From contig JAJDCR010000148.1 in NCBI GenBank assembly GCA_029260735.1, positions 1 to 64,000 on the forward strand: a DNA stretch of 64,000 nt. Direction: 5' to 3'. The position numbers were made by a program, and so were the translations under genes. The DNA comes from Planctomycetota bacterium. GTDB lineage: Bacteria > Planctomycetota > Uabimicrobiia > Uabimicrobiales > Uabimicrobiaceae. Below are positions 1 to 9,019 of this stretch, piece after piece. The notes beneath the pieces were generated by a model, which saw nothing but the letters and a program-made list of their open reading frames with translations, searched no databases and had not been told where the DNA came from. Positions within the stretch are counted from its first letter, which is position 1, and the number at the start of each line of letters is the position of its first letter.

Positions 1-56
1 CCTACTGGATTCTCCTAAGAAACTTCAATATCTATGAGAGTTGTACCAGGATAAAA

Positions 57-160
57 TCGTAACTCGATTCGTAATCTTAATCGTAAATCTTAATCGTAAT
101 CTTTTCTTTTTTTTCGATTACGAGTACGATTAAGATTACGAACCGACTCACGAGCTACGA
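57..160. repeat. Long inverted repeat upstream of ATP-grasp gene
   Basis: An 18-bp arm at 68-85 is perfectly complementary to 125-142 (39-nt spacer). The pairing extends imperfectly to 57-66/151-160, and a smaller inner pairing exists at 95-101/116-122. The arms are built from an iterated unit related to AATCTTAATCGTA. The rest of 1-360 has no convincing gene. The structure could be a terminator-like or regulatory hairpin, or a small repetitive element. Confidence 0.7.
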
Positions 161-360
161 AAAGCTCAAAGTTTCTTCCATTTTTTACCCCGAAGCGAAG
201 CCGGGGTTCGATGCTGACTACTGGATTCTGGATTTCATTTTACTTAACTTACAGCCCGATTAAAAAAAAGAAAAAGTACTCTCATTTGACTGACGAAAGT
301 GGGTTTTTATACTGATTTTATTTTATATTTTCTCTTCCTTTTAAAGAAAGACCAAAAGAT

Positions 361-1299
361 ATGTCCATGAAAACAATAGGGGTTCTTTTCGGAAAAGAAC
401 AAACTTTCCCTCCCGCCTTAATCGACTACATTAACAATATGCCAATAGATAATATCCAGGCTGAGGCCATAAAGGTGGGGGGTGTAAAAATTGCCCAGCG
501 AATGAAATACGATGTCATTCTCGACCGGATCTCCCACAATATTCCATTCTACCGCTCTATTCTGCAAAACTCCATGCTTACGGGTACCAGAGTAACAAAC
601 AATCCTTTTTGGTCGATTGCCGATGATAAATTTTTTAGCTATTCACTAGCTCTAAAAATGGGAATTCCTGTTCCCAAAACGGTCATCCTTCCTTCCAAGG
701 AACATCCCGCCGACACCAGTAGTGAATCTATGCGGAATTTAATTTACCCTTTAAACTGGGAAGAAATTTTTTCTTATGTTGGTTTTCCCGCCTACATGAA
801 ACCCGATGTTAGTTGCGGCTGGAAAGACGTCTACCGTATCCAAGATGCCCAAGAATTCTTCCACAACTACAACAAAACCGGCTCTATTACCATGCTGCTC
901 CAGGAAGAGATAGAGTTTGAGGAATACTATCGCTGCTACGTAATAGGGAAAAAGTATGTCCATATTATGCCTTATCAACCTCGTAATCCTCACCACCTCC
1001 GCTACGATGCCGACTTTACCCCTTCTCGTAAACTAGAAAAGTGTATCAAAAAATACTGTCTTGATATCATGAACTCTCTTGGCTACGACTGCAACAGCAT
1101 TGAGTTTGCCGTGCGCGACGGAGTCCCCTATGCTATCGACTACTTGAACTGTGCTCCCGATGCTGAGCTAAACTCTGTCACCCAAAGAAATTTTGATTGG
1201 TTTGTCGAGCATATGGCAAAATTCCTTGTCGAGCAAGCCCAACAAGGAAGAGCCATTCCAAAGGAGTATAGCTGGAGCCGTTTTATGCAAGTCGAATAG
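361..1299 (+). CDS. ATP-grasp (RimK-like) ligase
   Basis: A 312-residue protein with the layout of an ATP-grasp ligase. The N-terminal pre-ATP-grasp part is followed by a nucleotide-binding lysine region (GFPAYMKPD, residues 141-149), the hinge-type segment LLQEEIEFEEYYRCYV (about 180-195) and the metal-binding end SIEFAVRDG...AIDYLN (about 243-261), as in RimK/D-Ala-D-Ala ligase relatives. Such enzymes join a carboxylate to an amine or thiol through an acyl-phosphate. The substrate cannot be read from sequence. It stands alone, with a hairpin-forming repeat just downstream. The start may be Met1 or Met3 (361 or 367); no strong ribosome binding site decides between them. Confidence 0.8.
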   Translation: MSMKTIGVLFGKEQTFPPALIDYINNMPIDNIQAEAIKVGGVKIAQRMKYDVILDRISHNIPFYRSILQNSMLTGTRVTNNPFWSIADDKFFSYSLALKMGIPVPKTVILPSKEHPADTSSESMRNLIYPLNWEEIFSYVGFPAYMKPDVSCGWKDVYRIQDAQEFFHNYNKTGSITMLLQEEIEFEEYYRCYVIGKKYVHIMPYQPRNPHHLRYDADFTPSRKLEKCIKKYCLDIMNSLGYDCNSIEFAVRDGVPYAIDYLNCAPDAELNSVTQRNFDWFVEHMAKFLVEQAQQGRAIPKEYSWSRFMQVE

Positions 1300-1306
1300 C
1301 TCTCTT

Positions 1307-1373
1307 AAGCTCTGGAGTGAACTCTGCGCCATGTATTTCCTCACTGGATCGCCTCCAGAGTTCTCCAGAGCTT
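1307..1373. terminator. Imperfect hairpin after ATP-grasp gene
   Basis: Arms 1307-1326 and 1355-1373 (AGCTCTGGAG.../...CTCCAGAGCT) pair with a two-base bulge about 8 bases after the stop codon. There is no T-run, so factor-independent termination is uncertain. The rest of 1300-1907 holds repeat family A copy 1 and nothing else I can call. Confidence 0.4.
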
Positions 1374-1608
1374 CCCTTCCACTATTCACAATCCTCAAGC
1401 CCGTGTTAAAAATGGATTAGCCATACATCTTTCTTATCCCTTCTTAATCATTATCTCTTCTCAAATCTGTCCAAAAGTATCTTTAGCCCATCTGTGCCAA
1501 CTTATGACTTGGGTTATGTCCCAATCCTAATCTCGCCTAAAATAACCCACCTAACCAAATAGTCTAAAAAAATCGGCGACAAAGACCGGTTTTTCAAAGT
1601 CTCATTTC

Positions 1609-1724
1609 TAGTAAACAAAACTAACCCTTATTATATAAGTACTCTAAAACAGCAACTCTCCGCAATTCCCTTTATTTCCAAGCTTTTTCTTGTTTCTTAC
1701 ATTAAATGAATCTACAGATATAAT
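1609..1724 (+). repeat. Dispersed non-coding repeat A, copy 1
   Basis: A 116-bp stretch beginning TAGTAAACAAAAC and containing AAGCTTTTTCTTGTTTCTTA. It aligns end to end with the reverse strand of 29941-30056 (same length) and more loosely with 26810-26927. It contains no open frame. See the findings. Confidence 0.75.
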
Positions 1725-1907
1725 AATTATAATTTTATAATTATTATTAAGTGGTAAGAATGCTCGCAAAAATATGGCGATTGTCCGACATACTGCTTAA
1801 TTGTTTGAAAAATGCGAAGAAACATTTGAAGAACTTTTCGATTAAGAATATCTAGTTAAGAATATCTAATGCTAAGTTGAGGTTGAGTTCTAGAAAGTTT
1901 GCTGCTT

Positions 1908-2828
1908 ATGTCCAGAAAGGCTTTGAAAAAGTCTCCTTGGAGTGGGGTATATTATGGTAACCATTTAGGATATGTTATATTCCAGCTTTTTTTACAAACT
2001 GTGGGTTTACGGATAACATATTTTTTTTTACATTTTGTAGTTCTCTACTATTATTTCTTTCGTTTACCAAAAGATTCTTTTACAAAACAATTTAAAGAAA
2101 ACTACAATCAATGGGAAAAAAGAAGCAGGAAGCTAAGTTTTTTCTATGGATACAAGCGAGTTTATCAATTTGGACAGATTTTGGTTGATCGATTGGCTCT
2201 TCGGGTAAAAAAAGATATTTTTTCCCTTACTCACACCGGAGTTGACAATCTAACAACTCTTACCAAGAGCGGAGGAATTCTTCTGGGATCTCATATGGGA
2301 AACTGGGAAATAGGACTTCCTTTGATTCAAAAATACCAAAAAACAATGCCCTCAGTAGCCATGGTTGTCATCACTGATGCGCTCCAAGAGATAACAAAAA
2401 TAGATAAAACCGCCTGCATTATCCCTATCCACATAGAAGATAAAAACCTTCTCATAACCTTAAAAACACACATTGAATCTGGCAAAGTAATTGCATTACA
2501 TGGCGACCGCTATTGGAAAAACATGCGCTCCCTCGAAGTTGATTTTATGGGAAAACCTGCTCGTTTTCCTGTCGGAGCTTTTATCACCGCCACTATATTT
2601 GAAAAACCCTTAGCTTTTGTTAATGTCTTTAAAAGGGGGACATTCTCATATGAACTTGTTTGCAGTAGTCCTAAGTTATATCAGTGGAACAGAAATATAA
2701 GCAGAGAGAAGCAGTTAAAAATATGGGCAGAAGAGTACGTTCAGTTTTTAGAAGAAGGGGTCAGAAAGTTTCCCGAACAGTGGTTCAACTTCTATGATTT
2801 TTGGAAAGAAAAGGATAAGCAGAGTTAG
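1908..2828 (+). CDS. LpxL/HtrB-type lysophospholipid acyltransferase (LABLAT)
   Basis: About 306 residues of the lipid A/lauroyl acyltransferase superfamily. The catalytic HX4E motif (SHMGNWE) is at about residue 129. The C-terminal half (LHGDRYW..., FMGKPARFPVGAF) is typical of the family. It transfers an acyl chain from acyl-ACP or acyl-CoA to a lipid acceptor at the inner membrane, with a hydrophobic N-terminus for membrane association. It is the first gene of the polyene-type operon and its stop codon overlaps the GTG start of the reductase gene. Aryl polyene clusters carry such an acyltransferase for attaching the polyene to a lipid. A TTG at 1899 is in frame, but ATG 1908 seems more natural; neither has a strong Shine-Dalgarno. 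Confidence 0.85.
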   Translation: MSRKALKKSPWSGVYYGNHLGYVIFQLFLQTVGLRITYFFLHFVVLYYYFFRLPKDSFTKQFKENYNQWEKRSRKLSFFYGYKRVYQFGQILVDRLALRVKKDIFSLTHTGVDNLTTLTKSGGILLGSHMGNWEIGLPLIQKYQKTMPSVAMVVITDALQEITKIDKTACIIPIHIEDKNLLITLKTHIESGKVIALHGDRYWKNMRSLEVDFMGKPARFPVGAFITATIFEKPLAFVNVFKRGTFSYELVCSSPKLYQWNRNISREKQLKIWAEEYVQFLEEGVRKFPEQWFNFYDFWKEKDKQS

Positions 2829-3562
2829 TGAAAAAAAAACAAAAAGCTCTGGTTACCGGAGCGACCAAAGGAATTGGTAGAGCGATTAGTCAGAAATTGG
2901 CTCAAAAAGGCTACCATGTGTATCTAAACTATCACCGAGATCACGAAGCGGCATGCTCCATTGAAAATACCATAAAATCAGAGGGAGGAAGCTGTCAGCT
3001 TCTTCGATTCGATGTGAGTAACCAAGAAGAAGTGGAGAAGAGCCTACAACCTCTTTGCCAAAATGAAAGCTTAGCTATTGATGTTCTAATCAATAATGCG
3101 GGTATTATGGAAGACTCTACCCTCGTTTGGATGTCTCCCGGTTCTTGGAGAAAAGTGCTCGGAACAAATTTGGACGCTTTTTTCTATGTGACAAAACTAG
3201 TTGTTAAAAATATGATCGTTCAACGTAAAGGAAGAATCATTTCTATTGCCTCAACGGCCGGACAGGCAGGAATGAAAGGGCAAGTCAACTACTCCGCTTC
3301 TAAGGGAGGGATTATCTCTGCTTCTAAATCTTTGGCTCAAGAAGTTGCTTCTCGTGGAATAACAGTCAATGTTGTTTCTCCCGGTTTTATCGAAACGGAA
3401 ATGTTAGAAGGTCTCGACTTCAAGAAAATAAAGAACCAGATCCCTATGAAAAGACTAGGGACTGCAAATGAAGTTGCCTGCGCAGTTATGTTTCTAGCCA
3501 GTGAAGAATCTAGCTATATTACTGGTCAAGTCCTTTCTGTTAATGGCGGAATTTATATGTAG
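2828..3562 (+). CDS. fabG: 3-oxoacyl-ACP reductase (FabG-like)
   Basis: A 244-residue short-chain dehydrogenase. The NADP-binding motif TGATKGIG (about 10-17), NNAG (about 90), catalytic Ser near 142 and Tyr155-x3-Lys159 (YSASK) are all present. The C-terminal GGIYM ending is typical of FabG. It reduces beta-ketoacyl-ACP to the hydroxyacyl-ACP. It starts at GTG inside a TAGTG overlap with the acyltransferase stop, indicating translational coupling. In this cluster it corresponds to the ketoreductase (ApeQ role) of aryl polyene synthesis rather than the housekeeping enzyme, although either role is possible from sequence alone. Confidence 0.9.
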   Translation: MKKKQKALVTGATKGIGRAISQKLAQKGYHVYLNYHRDHEAACSIENTIKSEGGSCQLLRFDVSNQEEVEKSLQPLCQNESLAIDVLINNAGIMEDSTLVWMSPGSWRKVLGTNLDAFFYVTKLVVKNMIVQRKGRIISIASTAGQAGMKGQVNYSASKGGIISASKSLAQEVASRGITVNVVSPGFIETEMLEGLDFKKIKNQIPMKRLGTANEVACAVMFLASEESSYITGQVLSVNGGIYM

Positions 3563-3585
3563 AAGCCGTTATAATTATTTGAACT

Positions 3586-4359
3586 ATGAAACGTTTTTTT
3601 ATCTGGAATCTAATCACTTGTGTCATTTTTGTTCTTTCCTATAAGACCATGGCCTTTTTTTGGGCCGTTTTTCTTACCACAGGGATTTGGCTTTTCGTTG
3701 TATCATTGGGGGTTTGTTACATAAGAGCGGGAATTTTTATGGAGTGTAAGCCTCGTTTTCGTCAGAAAAATAAAGTTGTTTTAACGATTGACGATGGTCC
3801 TGATCCTAGACTAACCCAAAAAATACTCATTTTATTAAAAAAATACGATTTTCCTGCGACCTTTTTTCTGGTGGGAAAAGAGGTTCAAAAATACCCTGAT
3901 TTAGTGGAAAAAATTGTCGAGAATAGTCATACGATCGGTTCACATAGCTTTAATCATTCGGTTTATTCTAATTTTTATTTAAGAAAAAAGTGGGAAAGCG
4001 AATTCTTTCAAACGGAGAGGGCTTTGGGAGAGTATTTAGAAAAAAAATGGTTCCGCCCTCCTTTTGCCTTAATGTCTCCGCATTTAGCTGCCACCATGCA
4101 AAAGTGTGGATATATTTTAATTGGCATCCATATTCGACCATTGGATTTTGGCAATCGCCAAATAAAAAATTTATCAAAACGCCTTCTAAAAAATATCGAC
4201 AAAGGAGGTATTGTTTTACTACATGGAACATTACCAGAAAATATGGTCTACCTAGAAGAGCAAATACTAGAAGAGCTGGATAGCTTTTTTCGAGAAATCA
4301 AAGAGTCTAGCCAATTAGAAGTACTACCCTTGGAAAAATATCTTGCGTTGTACGGCTAG
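3586..4359 (+). CDS. Membrane-anchored polysaccharide deacetylase (CE4/NodB)
   Basis: 257 residues. Two N-terminal hydrophobic segments (about 3-20 and 22-50) anchor the protein. A NodB domain follows with motif 1 TIDDGPDP (about 66-73), motif 2 HSFNH (about 119-124), the RPPF loop and a late LLHGT. CE4 enzymes remove N- or O-acetyl groups from sugars using a metal held by Asp-His-His, all of which appear present. It sits 23 bases after fabG in the operon. Its role in an aryl-polyene-like cluster is unclear; it could deacetylate a sugar head group added by the glycosyltransferase encoded at 14705. Family assignment is secure, substrate is inference. Confidence 0.85.
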   Translation: MKRFFIWNLITCVIFVLSYKTMAFFWAVFLTTGIWLFVVSLGVCYIRAGIFMECKPRFRQKNKVVLTIDDGPDPRLTQKILILLKKYDFPATFFLVGKEVQKYPDLVEKIVENSHTIGSHSFNHSVYSNFYLRKKWESEFFQTERALGEYLEKKWFRPPFALMSPHLAATMQKCGYILIGIHIRPLDFGNRQIKNLSKRLLKNIDKGGIVLLHGTLPENMVYLEEQILEELDSFFREIKESSQLEVLPLEKYLALYG

Positions 4360-4433
4360 GGAATTTTCTTTAAAGAACAAATTTTTATGAACGAAACAAA
4401 ACCACTTTTCTCTATCGAACGATAGGCTAGACT

Positions 4434-6191
4434 ATGCTTTTTAAGAAAAAGAAAAAAACAAGACGTTTTTTCGGCTATTTACTCCTTACAACTATAGTGT
4501 TTTTCTCTATATTTGTTACTTTCATCGAAGAGATTTTTGAGTTAGTCCCGCCTGATATTGCAGAAAAAGAAAAAACAATAGCTCGCTTGGAGAAAGAAAA
4601 AGTCCAAGAGTTTTCTCAATATAAGTCTATAGGTAACTGCTGGCTAAAAAAAGAACGTGGGCTTGATATACTTTTTCTCCAAGGTAGTCCTTTTGTTCGA
4701 GGTTGGTACGCCGGACAACTGAGCGGAAAAATCCTCAAGCAACAAGAAGATATTTTTTTAAAGCGTATTGGCGATATTCTCGATAGTGATATTCTTTTAT
4801 GGGGCTTAAGAAAAGTCGGGTATGTTGTCAATCGAAACTTAGCTTCTAGATTTCCCTCTTATATGAGAAAAGAACTCTATGGTTTTTCCTGTGCCGTAGA
4901 AGATCATCACCCTGAGCTAGGTTCCCCCTACTTTAGAAGTATCAACTACCAAGCGGCCCACGACACGGGACACCAAGTAGCCAACACCATACTGTCTCTA
5001 GCAGGCTGCACTTCTTTTGCTGTAAGAGGAGAAATGTCTCAAGGAGGACATTTAATTCTCGGACGCAATTTTGACTTTGAAGTAGGAGATTTTTTTGACC
5101 GCTTTAAGATTCTCAAAATCATTTCTCCGAAAGAAGGAATCCCTTTTATTTCTATAGGTTGGGCAGGAATGTTTGGGGTGGTCAGTGGAGTCAATAAAGA
5201 ACTCATTGCCGTCACTATCAATGCCGGAAAATCTGACCATTTTAAGCTAGAAGGAACACCGGTAGTTGTTCTCGCTAGGCGTATTTTACAAGAAGCCCAT
5301 AATCTGAAAGAAGCGGTTAAAATTTTGGAGAGTTCTCATTCCTATGTTACGGAATCTTTTCTAATTGCCGATGGAAAAAATGGCGAAATGTTAGTTGTCG
5401 AGAAAAGCCCCCAAATAACAAAAATAAGAAAACCGGGCACTCATCCCGATGCCTTACTTTGTGTGAATCATTTTTTTTCCAAGGAGTTTCAACAACATGA
5501 AAGCCACCAAAATTTTGTCAAGGAAGGGAGTTCGGTAAAAAGACTAGAGCGACTTCGGGAGTTAATCTTTAGACATAAAGGAAAAATAAACCCCAAAACG
5601 GCTGCAAGTATTTTAAGAGACTACAAATTGCCAGGAGATTTAGATATTGGGTTAGGACATTTACATACCATTAACCCTTCTATTTGTTCTCATTCTGTCA
5701 TTATGGATTTAACGGAAGGAATTTTGTGGGTTTCTCAAGGTCCCCATCAATCCAATCAATATCTACCGATTCAAATTCAAGAAATTTTTCAGCAAAGCCC
5801 CGAGTCTCCTTCGATCATAAAAGAAAAAATTATTCAGAAAGATTCTTTTCTTGGTCCCCAAAAAGTAGAGGAAATTAGATCCTGGCGAAAAACGGTTCAG
5901 TTTTGGAAAAAAAAACAGGAAAATATAGATCTTATTAGCTTAAAAAATATTGTTAAGGTTTTAACAAAACTGAATCCTGAAAGCTTTATCACTATGATTG
6001 TGATGAGCGATTTAAAAAAACAAAAAGGACAATATTTGGAAGCGAAAGTCTATCTTGAAAAATCCTTAGCTAAGCATCCTTATCCAGAATGGATAAAATT
6101 TATCAAAAAGAGAAGAAATACCATCAATCGTATTCTAAAAAACAGTGAAGCTTCCCCTGAAAAAGTTTTATCGAAAGAGCAAGAAAAATGA
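4434..6191 (+). CDS. C45 autoproteolytic acyltransferase/hydrolase (Ntn family)
   Basis: 585 residues with an N-terminal membrane anchor (about 12-33) and a large peptidase-C45-like domain, related to acyl-CoA:6-aminopenicillanic acid acyltransferase. The expected nucleophile is Cys192 in AGCTSF; downstream GRNFDFE, GMFGVVSGVN and VNHF match the Ntn fold. Such enzymes self-cleave before the Cys and then transfer or hydrolyse acyl-amide or ester bonds. It is longer than the core family because of a C-terminal helical tail of about 120 residues. The small palindrome CTATCG-AA-CGATAG lies at 4412-4425, just before the start. The stop overlaps the start of the radical SAM gene (ATGA). It is likely an acyl-transfer step of the cluster product. 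Confidence 0.8.
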   Translation: MLFKKKKKTRRFFGYLLLTTIVFFSIFVTFIEEIFELVPPDIAEKEKTIARLEKEKVQEFSQYKSIGNCWLKKERGLDILFLQGSPFVRGWYAGQLSGKILKQQEDIFLKRIGDILDSDILLWGLRKVGYVVNRNLASRFPSYMRKELYGFSCAVEDHHPELGSPYFRSINYQAAHDTGHQVANTILSLAGCTSFAVRGEMSQGGHLILGRNFDFEVGDFFDRFKILKIISPKEGIPFISIGWAGMFGVVSGVNKELIAVTINAGKSDHFKLEGTPVVVLARRILQEAHNLKEAVKILESSHSYVTESFLIADGKNGEMLVVEKSPQITKIRKPGTHPDALLCVNHFFSKEFQQHESHQNFVKEGSSVKRLERLRELIFRHKGKINPKTAASILRDYKLPGDLDIGLGHLHTINPSICSHSVIMDLTEGILWVSQGPHQSNQYLPIQIQEIFQQSPESPSIIKEKIIQKDSFLGPQKVEEIRSWRKTVQFWKKKQENIDLISLKNIVKVLTKLNPESFITMIVMSDLKKQKGQYLEAKVYLEKSLAKHPYPEWIKFIKKRRNTINRILKNSEASPEKVLSKEQEK

Positions 6192-7555
6192 AAGTCTTAT
6201 TTATAAATACCAATCAAGAAAGACTTCCAGATCCTATTCCTCCCATAGGGGTAACTTACGTTGCTGCTGTAGCCAAACAAGATGGGCACGAGTGTAAGCT
6301 ATTTGACTTTAATTTCCATAACAAGGATTTTGCGGCTGCCTTGAAAGAATTTATAAAAGAGTTTTCTCCGCAGGTAATTGGTTTATCTATACGAAATGTA
6401 GACAATGTGGCCTATCCTAAAGTAGTAACGTATGTCGATGGCTATCAAGAAATTGTGAAGGTTTGCCGAGAAGAAGCTCCTGAAGTGCCTATCATAGTCG
6501 GAGGATCAGCTTTTTCTCTATTTCCTGAAGAGTTTATGCTTAAGCTAAATGCTGACTATGGAGTTGTCGGAGAAGGAGAAGAGATTTTCCGGGAGATTCT
6601 AAGATCTCTGGAAAAAGGTGAAGTCCCCAAAAACCCCAATCCAGGATTAAGCAATACCCCTAATATACACTACCCTACTTATTTGAGTCGAAACTTTGGC
6701 GAAATCTATCCCGCCCGAGAAATTATGGATGTTTCCACCTATTTTAAAGAAGGTGGTAGCATTAATATCCAGACAAAAAGAGGGTGCTCTTTACGTTGCT
6801 CTTATTGCAACTATCCTTTACTAGAAGGAATTCAAGTTAGAAAACGTGCCCCTTCTGATGTTGTCGACGAGATGGAGTATTGTTTTAAAGAATATGGCGT
6901 TGATTATTTCTTTTTTGTCGACAATGTTTTTAATCTTCCCAACAGCCATGCCAAAGAGATATGCCAAAAGATTCTCGAAAGAAAATTAAAAGTCAAGTGG
7001 ACGGCTTATGTCTCACCGGCCAAAGTAAGTGAGAATCTATTTGCTACTTTTAAAGAAGCGGGCTGTAGTTCTGTTGATTTTGGAGTAGATGCCGCCAGTA
7101 ATATCGGACTTAGCTCTATGGATAAAATTTTTACTGTAAAAGAAATAAAAAACAGTGCCAAGTGGTGCCACCAGTATGGGATTAAGTTTAATCACTCCCT
7201 CATTTTGGGAGTACCTGGCGAAACAATAGAAAGTATTGAAGAGACAATCGAAAATATAATGGCCTGCAAACCAACATCTGTAACAGCTTTAATAGGGGTA
7301 AGAATTTACAAAGGAACGCCGATTGCTATCCAGTTAATCAAAGAGGGCTGGATTAAAGAAGAGCAAATTTGTATTAAACCTGTTTTTTATGTCGAAGAGT
7401 CTGTCCGAGAGTACTTACTGAATAGGTTGGCAAATCTTTCGACAGAACACCGTAACTGGATAGTTCCAGGTTTAAAGAAAAACATGAATGAACGGTACTT
7501 TAAACGTGTCAGGCTAAGAGGAGTAAAGGGACCTTTGTGGGAAGCCTTTGCTTAA
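6188..7555 (+). CDS. B12-binding-domain radical SAM protein
   Basis: 455 residues. An N-terminal cobalamin-binding-like Rossmann domain (about 1-140: NTNQERLPDPIPPIGVTYVA..., GGSAFS, DYGVVGEGEE) is followed by a radical SAM core with the CX3CX2C cluster motif at Cys200, Cys204 and Cys207, and a HEPN-type C-terminus. The family (BchE/P-methylase-like) performs methylations, cyclisations or oxidations by radical chemistry. Not every member keeps the cobalamin-ligand His; I do not see a clear DxHxxG motif here. It lies between the C45 gene (4-nt overlap) and the first ACP, so its substrate is probably an ACP-bound or finished polyene or alkyl chain. Related genes occur in flexirubin-type and in proposed ladderane lipid clusters. 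Confidence 0.85.
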   Translation: MKVLFINTNQERLPDPIPPIGVTYVAAVAKQDGHECKLFDFNFHNKDFAAALKEFIKEFSPQVIGLSIRNVDNVAYPKVVTYVDGYQEIVKVCREEAPEVPIIVGGSAFSLFPEEFMLKLNADYGVVGEGEEIFREILRSLEKGEVPKNPNPGLSNTPNIHYPTYLSRNFGEIYPAREIMDVSTYFKEGGSINIQTKRGCSLRCSYCNYPLLEGIQVRKRAPSDVVDEMEYCFKEYGVDYFFFVDNVFNLPNSHAKEICQKILERKLKVKWTAYVSPAKVSENLFATFKEAGCSSVDFGVDAASNIGLSSMDKIFTVKEIKNSAKWCHQYGIKFNHSLILGVPGETIESIEETIENIMACKPTSVTALIGVRIYKGTPIAIQLIKEGWIKEEQICIKPVFYVEESVREYLLNRLANLSTEHRNWIVPGLKKNMNERYFKRVRLRGVKGPLWEAFA

Positions 7556-7586
7556 CAGATGTAATCTAAGGAGATAGGAGTTTTTG

Positions 7587-7853
7587 ATGAACGATTTAGA
7601 CCAAGAATTAAAAGAATTCATTATCCATACTTTGAATTTAGACGACATCACTGCAGAAGAGATTGCCAGTGAAGACCCTCTTTTTATTGATGGCTTAGGA
7701 TTAGATTCCATTGACGCTTTAGAACTAAGCGTTGCTTTAGAGAAAAAATATGATATCAAATTTAGCGACGAAAAAATGGCTAAAAAAGCTCTCTTTTCGG
7801 TTCAATCTCTCAGCGAATATATCATGAAAAACAAAGTTCCATGCCTCAAGTAG
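7587..7853 (+). CDS. Acyl carrier protein 1
   Basis: 88 residues, with the phosphopantetheine attachment motif DSID (Ser41) on a canonical ACP fold. It is dedicated to the cluster: it starts 31 bases after the radical SAM gene and overlaps the next ketosynthase by 13 bases. GGAG at 7577-7580, six bases before ATG 7587, selects this start over the in-frame TTG at 7584. Confidence 0.92.
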   Translation: MNDLDQELKEFIIHTLNLDDITAEEIASEDPLFIDGLGLDSIDALELSVALEKKYDIKFSDEKMAKKALFSVQSLSEYIMKNKVPCLK

Positions 7854-9019
7854 TTGTAACTGGCTTAGGAACTTATTCTTCCATTGCCGATGATTATGAA
7901 TCATTGAAAAAAGCATTGCAAAGCGGCCATCATAAGATCAAGCCTGTGACCTTATTTGAGACAAACTCTGTCCATCCGGCAGGAGAGATCAACAAAGTAG
8001 AGATTTGTTCCCGTTTCCCTTACCGAACTCATGCTCTCTCTTTAAAGGCGTTGGAGGAAGCTTTAGAAAGATCAAAGTGCTTAGAACATATCGCTCCTCA
8101 TCGAATAGGGCTTTGTTTTGGTTCTTGCACTTTGGGAATGTTAGAGATGGAAGAAACTTTAGTTTATGAAAAAAAAATAAGCGGTTTTTCTTCTTATGAT
8201 GCCTTAGAAGTAGGAGAGTTTACGGAACAGTTAGCGGCACACTGTAAAATAAAAGGACCTATTTTTTCCTTTTCCACAGCATGCTCTTCTAGTTCCAATG
8301 CGATATGCCATGCTTTTTTCTTAGTAAAAAACTCCATTTGCGATGCCATTATAGTAGGTTCTGCCGATTCTCTTTGCCGCCTAACTTATCATGGTTTTCA
8401 AAGCTTAAAGGTTATGTCAGAACTCCCTTGTCAGCCTTTTGATCTTAACCGAACAGGGATGAATTTGGGAGAAGGAGCGGGCTTTCTTGTTTTAGAATCG
8501 TGGGAAAATGCCCAAAAGCGTGGGGCCAAAATGTATGCCGAACTTATTGGAGTGGGGATGAGTGCAGATGCCTATCATATGACGACTCCTGATCCAAATG
8601 GGGAAGGAGCCTATTTGGCAATGAAAAAAGCTTTAGATTTTGCCGAGATTTCGCACGAAGAAATTGAATATATCAGTGCTCATGGAACAGCTACCCAGCA
8701 AAACGATAGAGCAGAAAGTATTGCTATTGATAGGCTTTTGAAAAATCATAGCAAGAATGTCTTTCTTACTGCGACAAAATCATATCTAGGGCATACTCTG
8801 GGCAGCTCGGGTATTTTAGCTGCGATATGTGCCTTAAGCTCATTTTCAACAAAGTTTATTCCTCCCACTTTAAGATTGAGAAAACCCGATCCTCTTTTTC
8901 AGATAAAACATCCGCCTTTAGAAGGAGTTTCTTTTTCTCCAGAAGTTGTTCTCATCAATGCTTTTGCTTTTGGAGGGAATAATACTTCCTTGATTTTTAG
9001 GAAATACCATGACAAATAG
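7841..9019 (+). CDS. Beta-ketoacyl-ACP synthase (KS, ApeO-like)
   Basis: 392 residues with the full KAS II-type triad: Cys148 (STACSS), His281 (SAHGTAT) and His318 (LGHTLGSSG). It condenses malonyl-ACP onto a growing acyl chain. Overlaps on both sides (13 bases with the ACP, 11 with the next gene) place it as the partner of the following Cys-less paralogue, like the ApeO-ApeC heterodimer of aryl polyene systems. A generic FabF function cannot be excluded, but three KAS genes with two ACPs in one operon argue for a specialised polyene synthase. Confidence 0.9.
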   Translation: MPQVVVTGLGTYSSIADDYESLKKALQSGHHKIKPVTLFETNSVHPAGEINKVEICSRFPYRTHALSLKALEEALERSKCLEHIAPHRIGLCFGSCTLGMLEMEETLVYEKKISGFSSYDALEVGEFTEQLAAHCKIKGPIFSFSTACSSSSNAICHAFFLVKNSICDAIIVGSADSLCRLTYHGFQSLKVMSELPCQPFDLNRTGMNLGEGAGFLVLESWENAQKRGAKMYAELIGVGMSADAYHMTTPDPNGEGAYLAMKKALDFAEISHEEIEYISAHGTATQQNDRAESIAIDRLLKNHSKNVFLTATKSYLGHTLGSSGILAAICALSSFSTKFIPPTLRLRKPDPLFQIKHPPLEGVSFSPEVVLINAFAFGGNNTSLIFRKYHDK

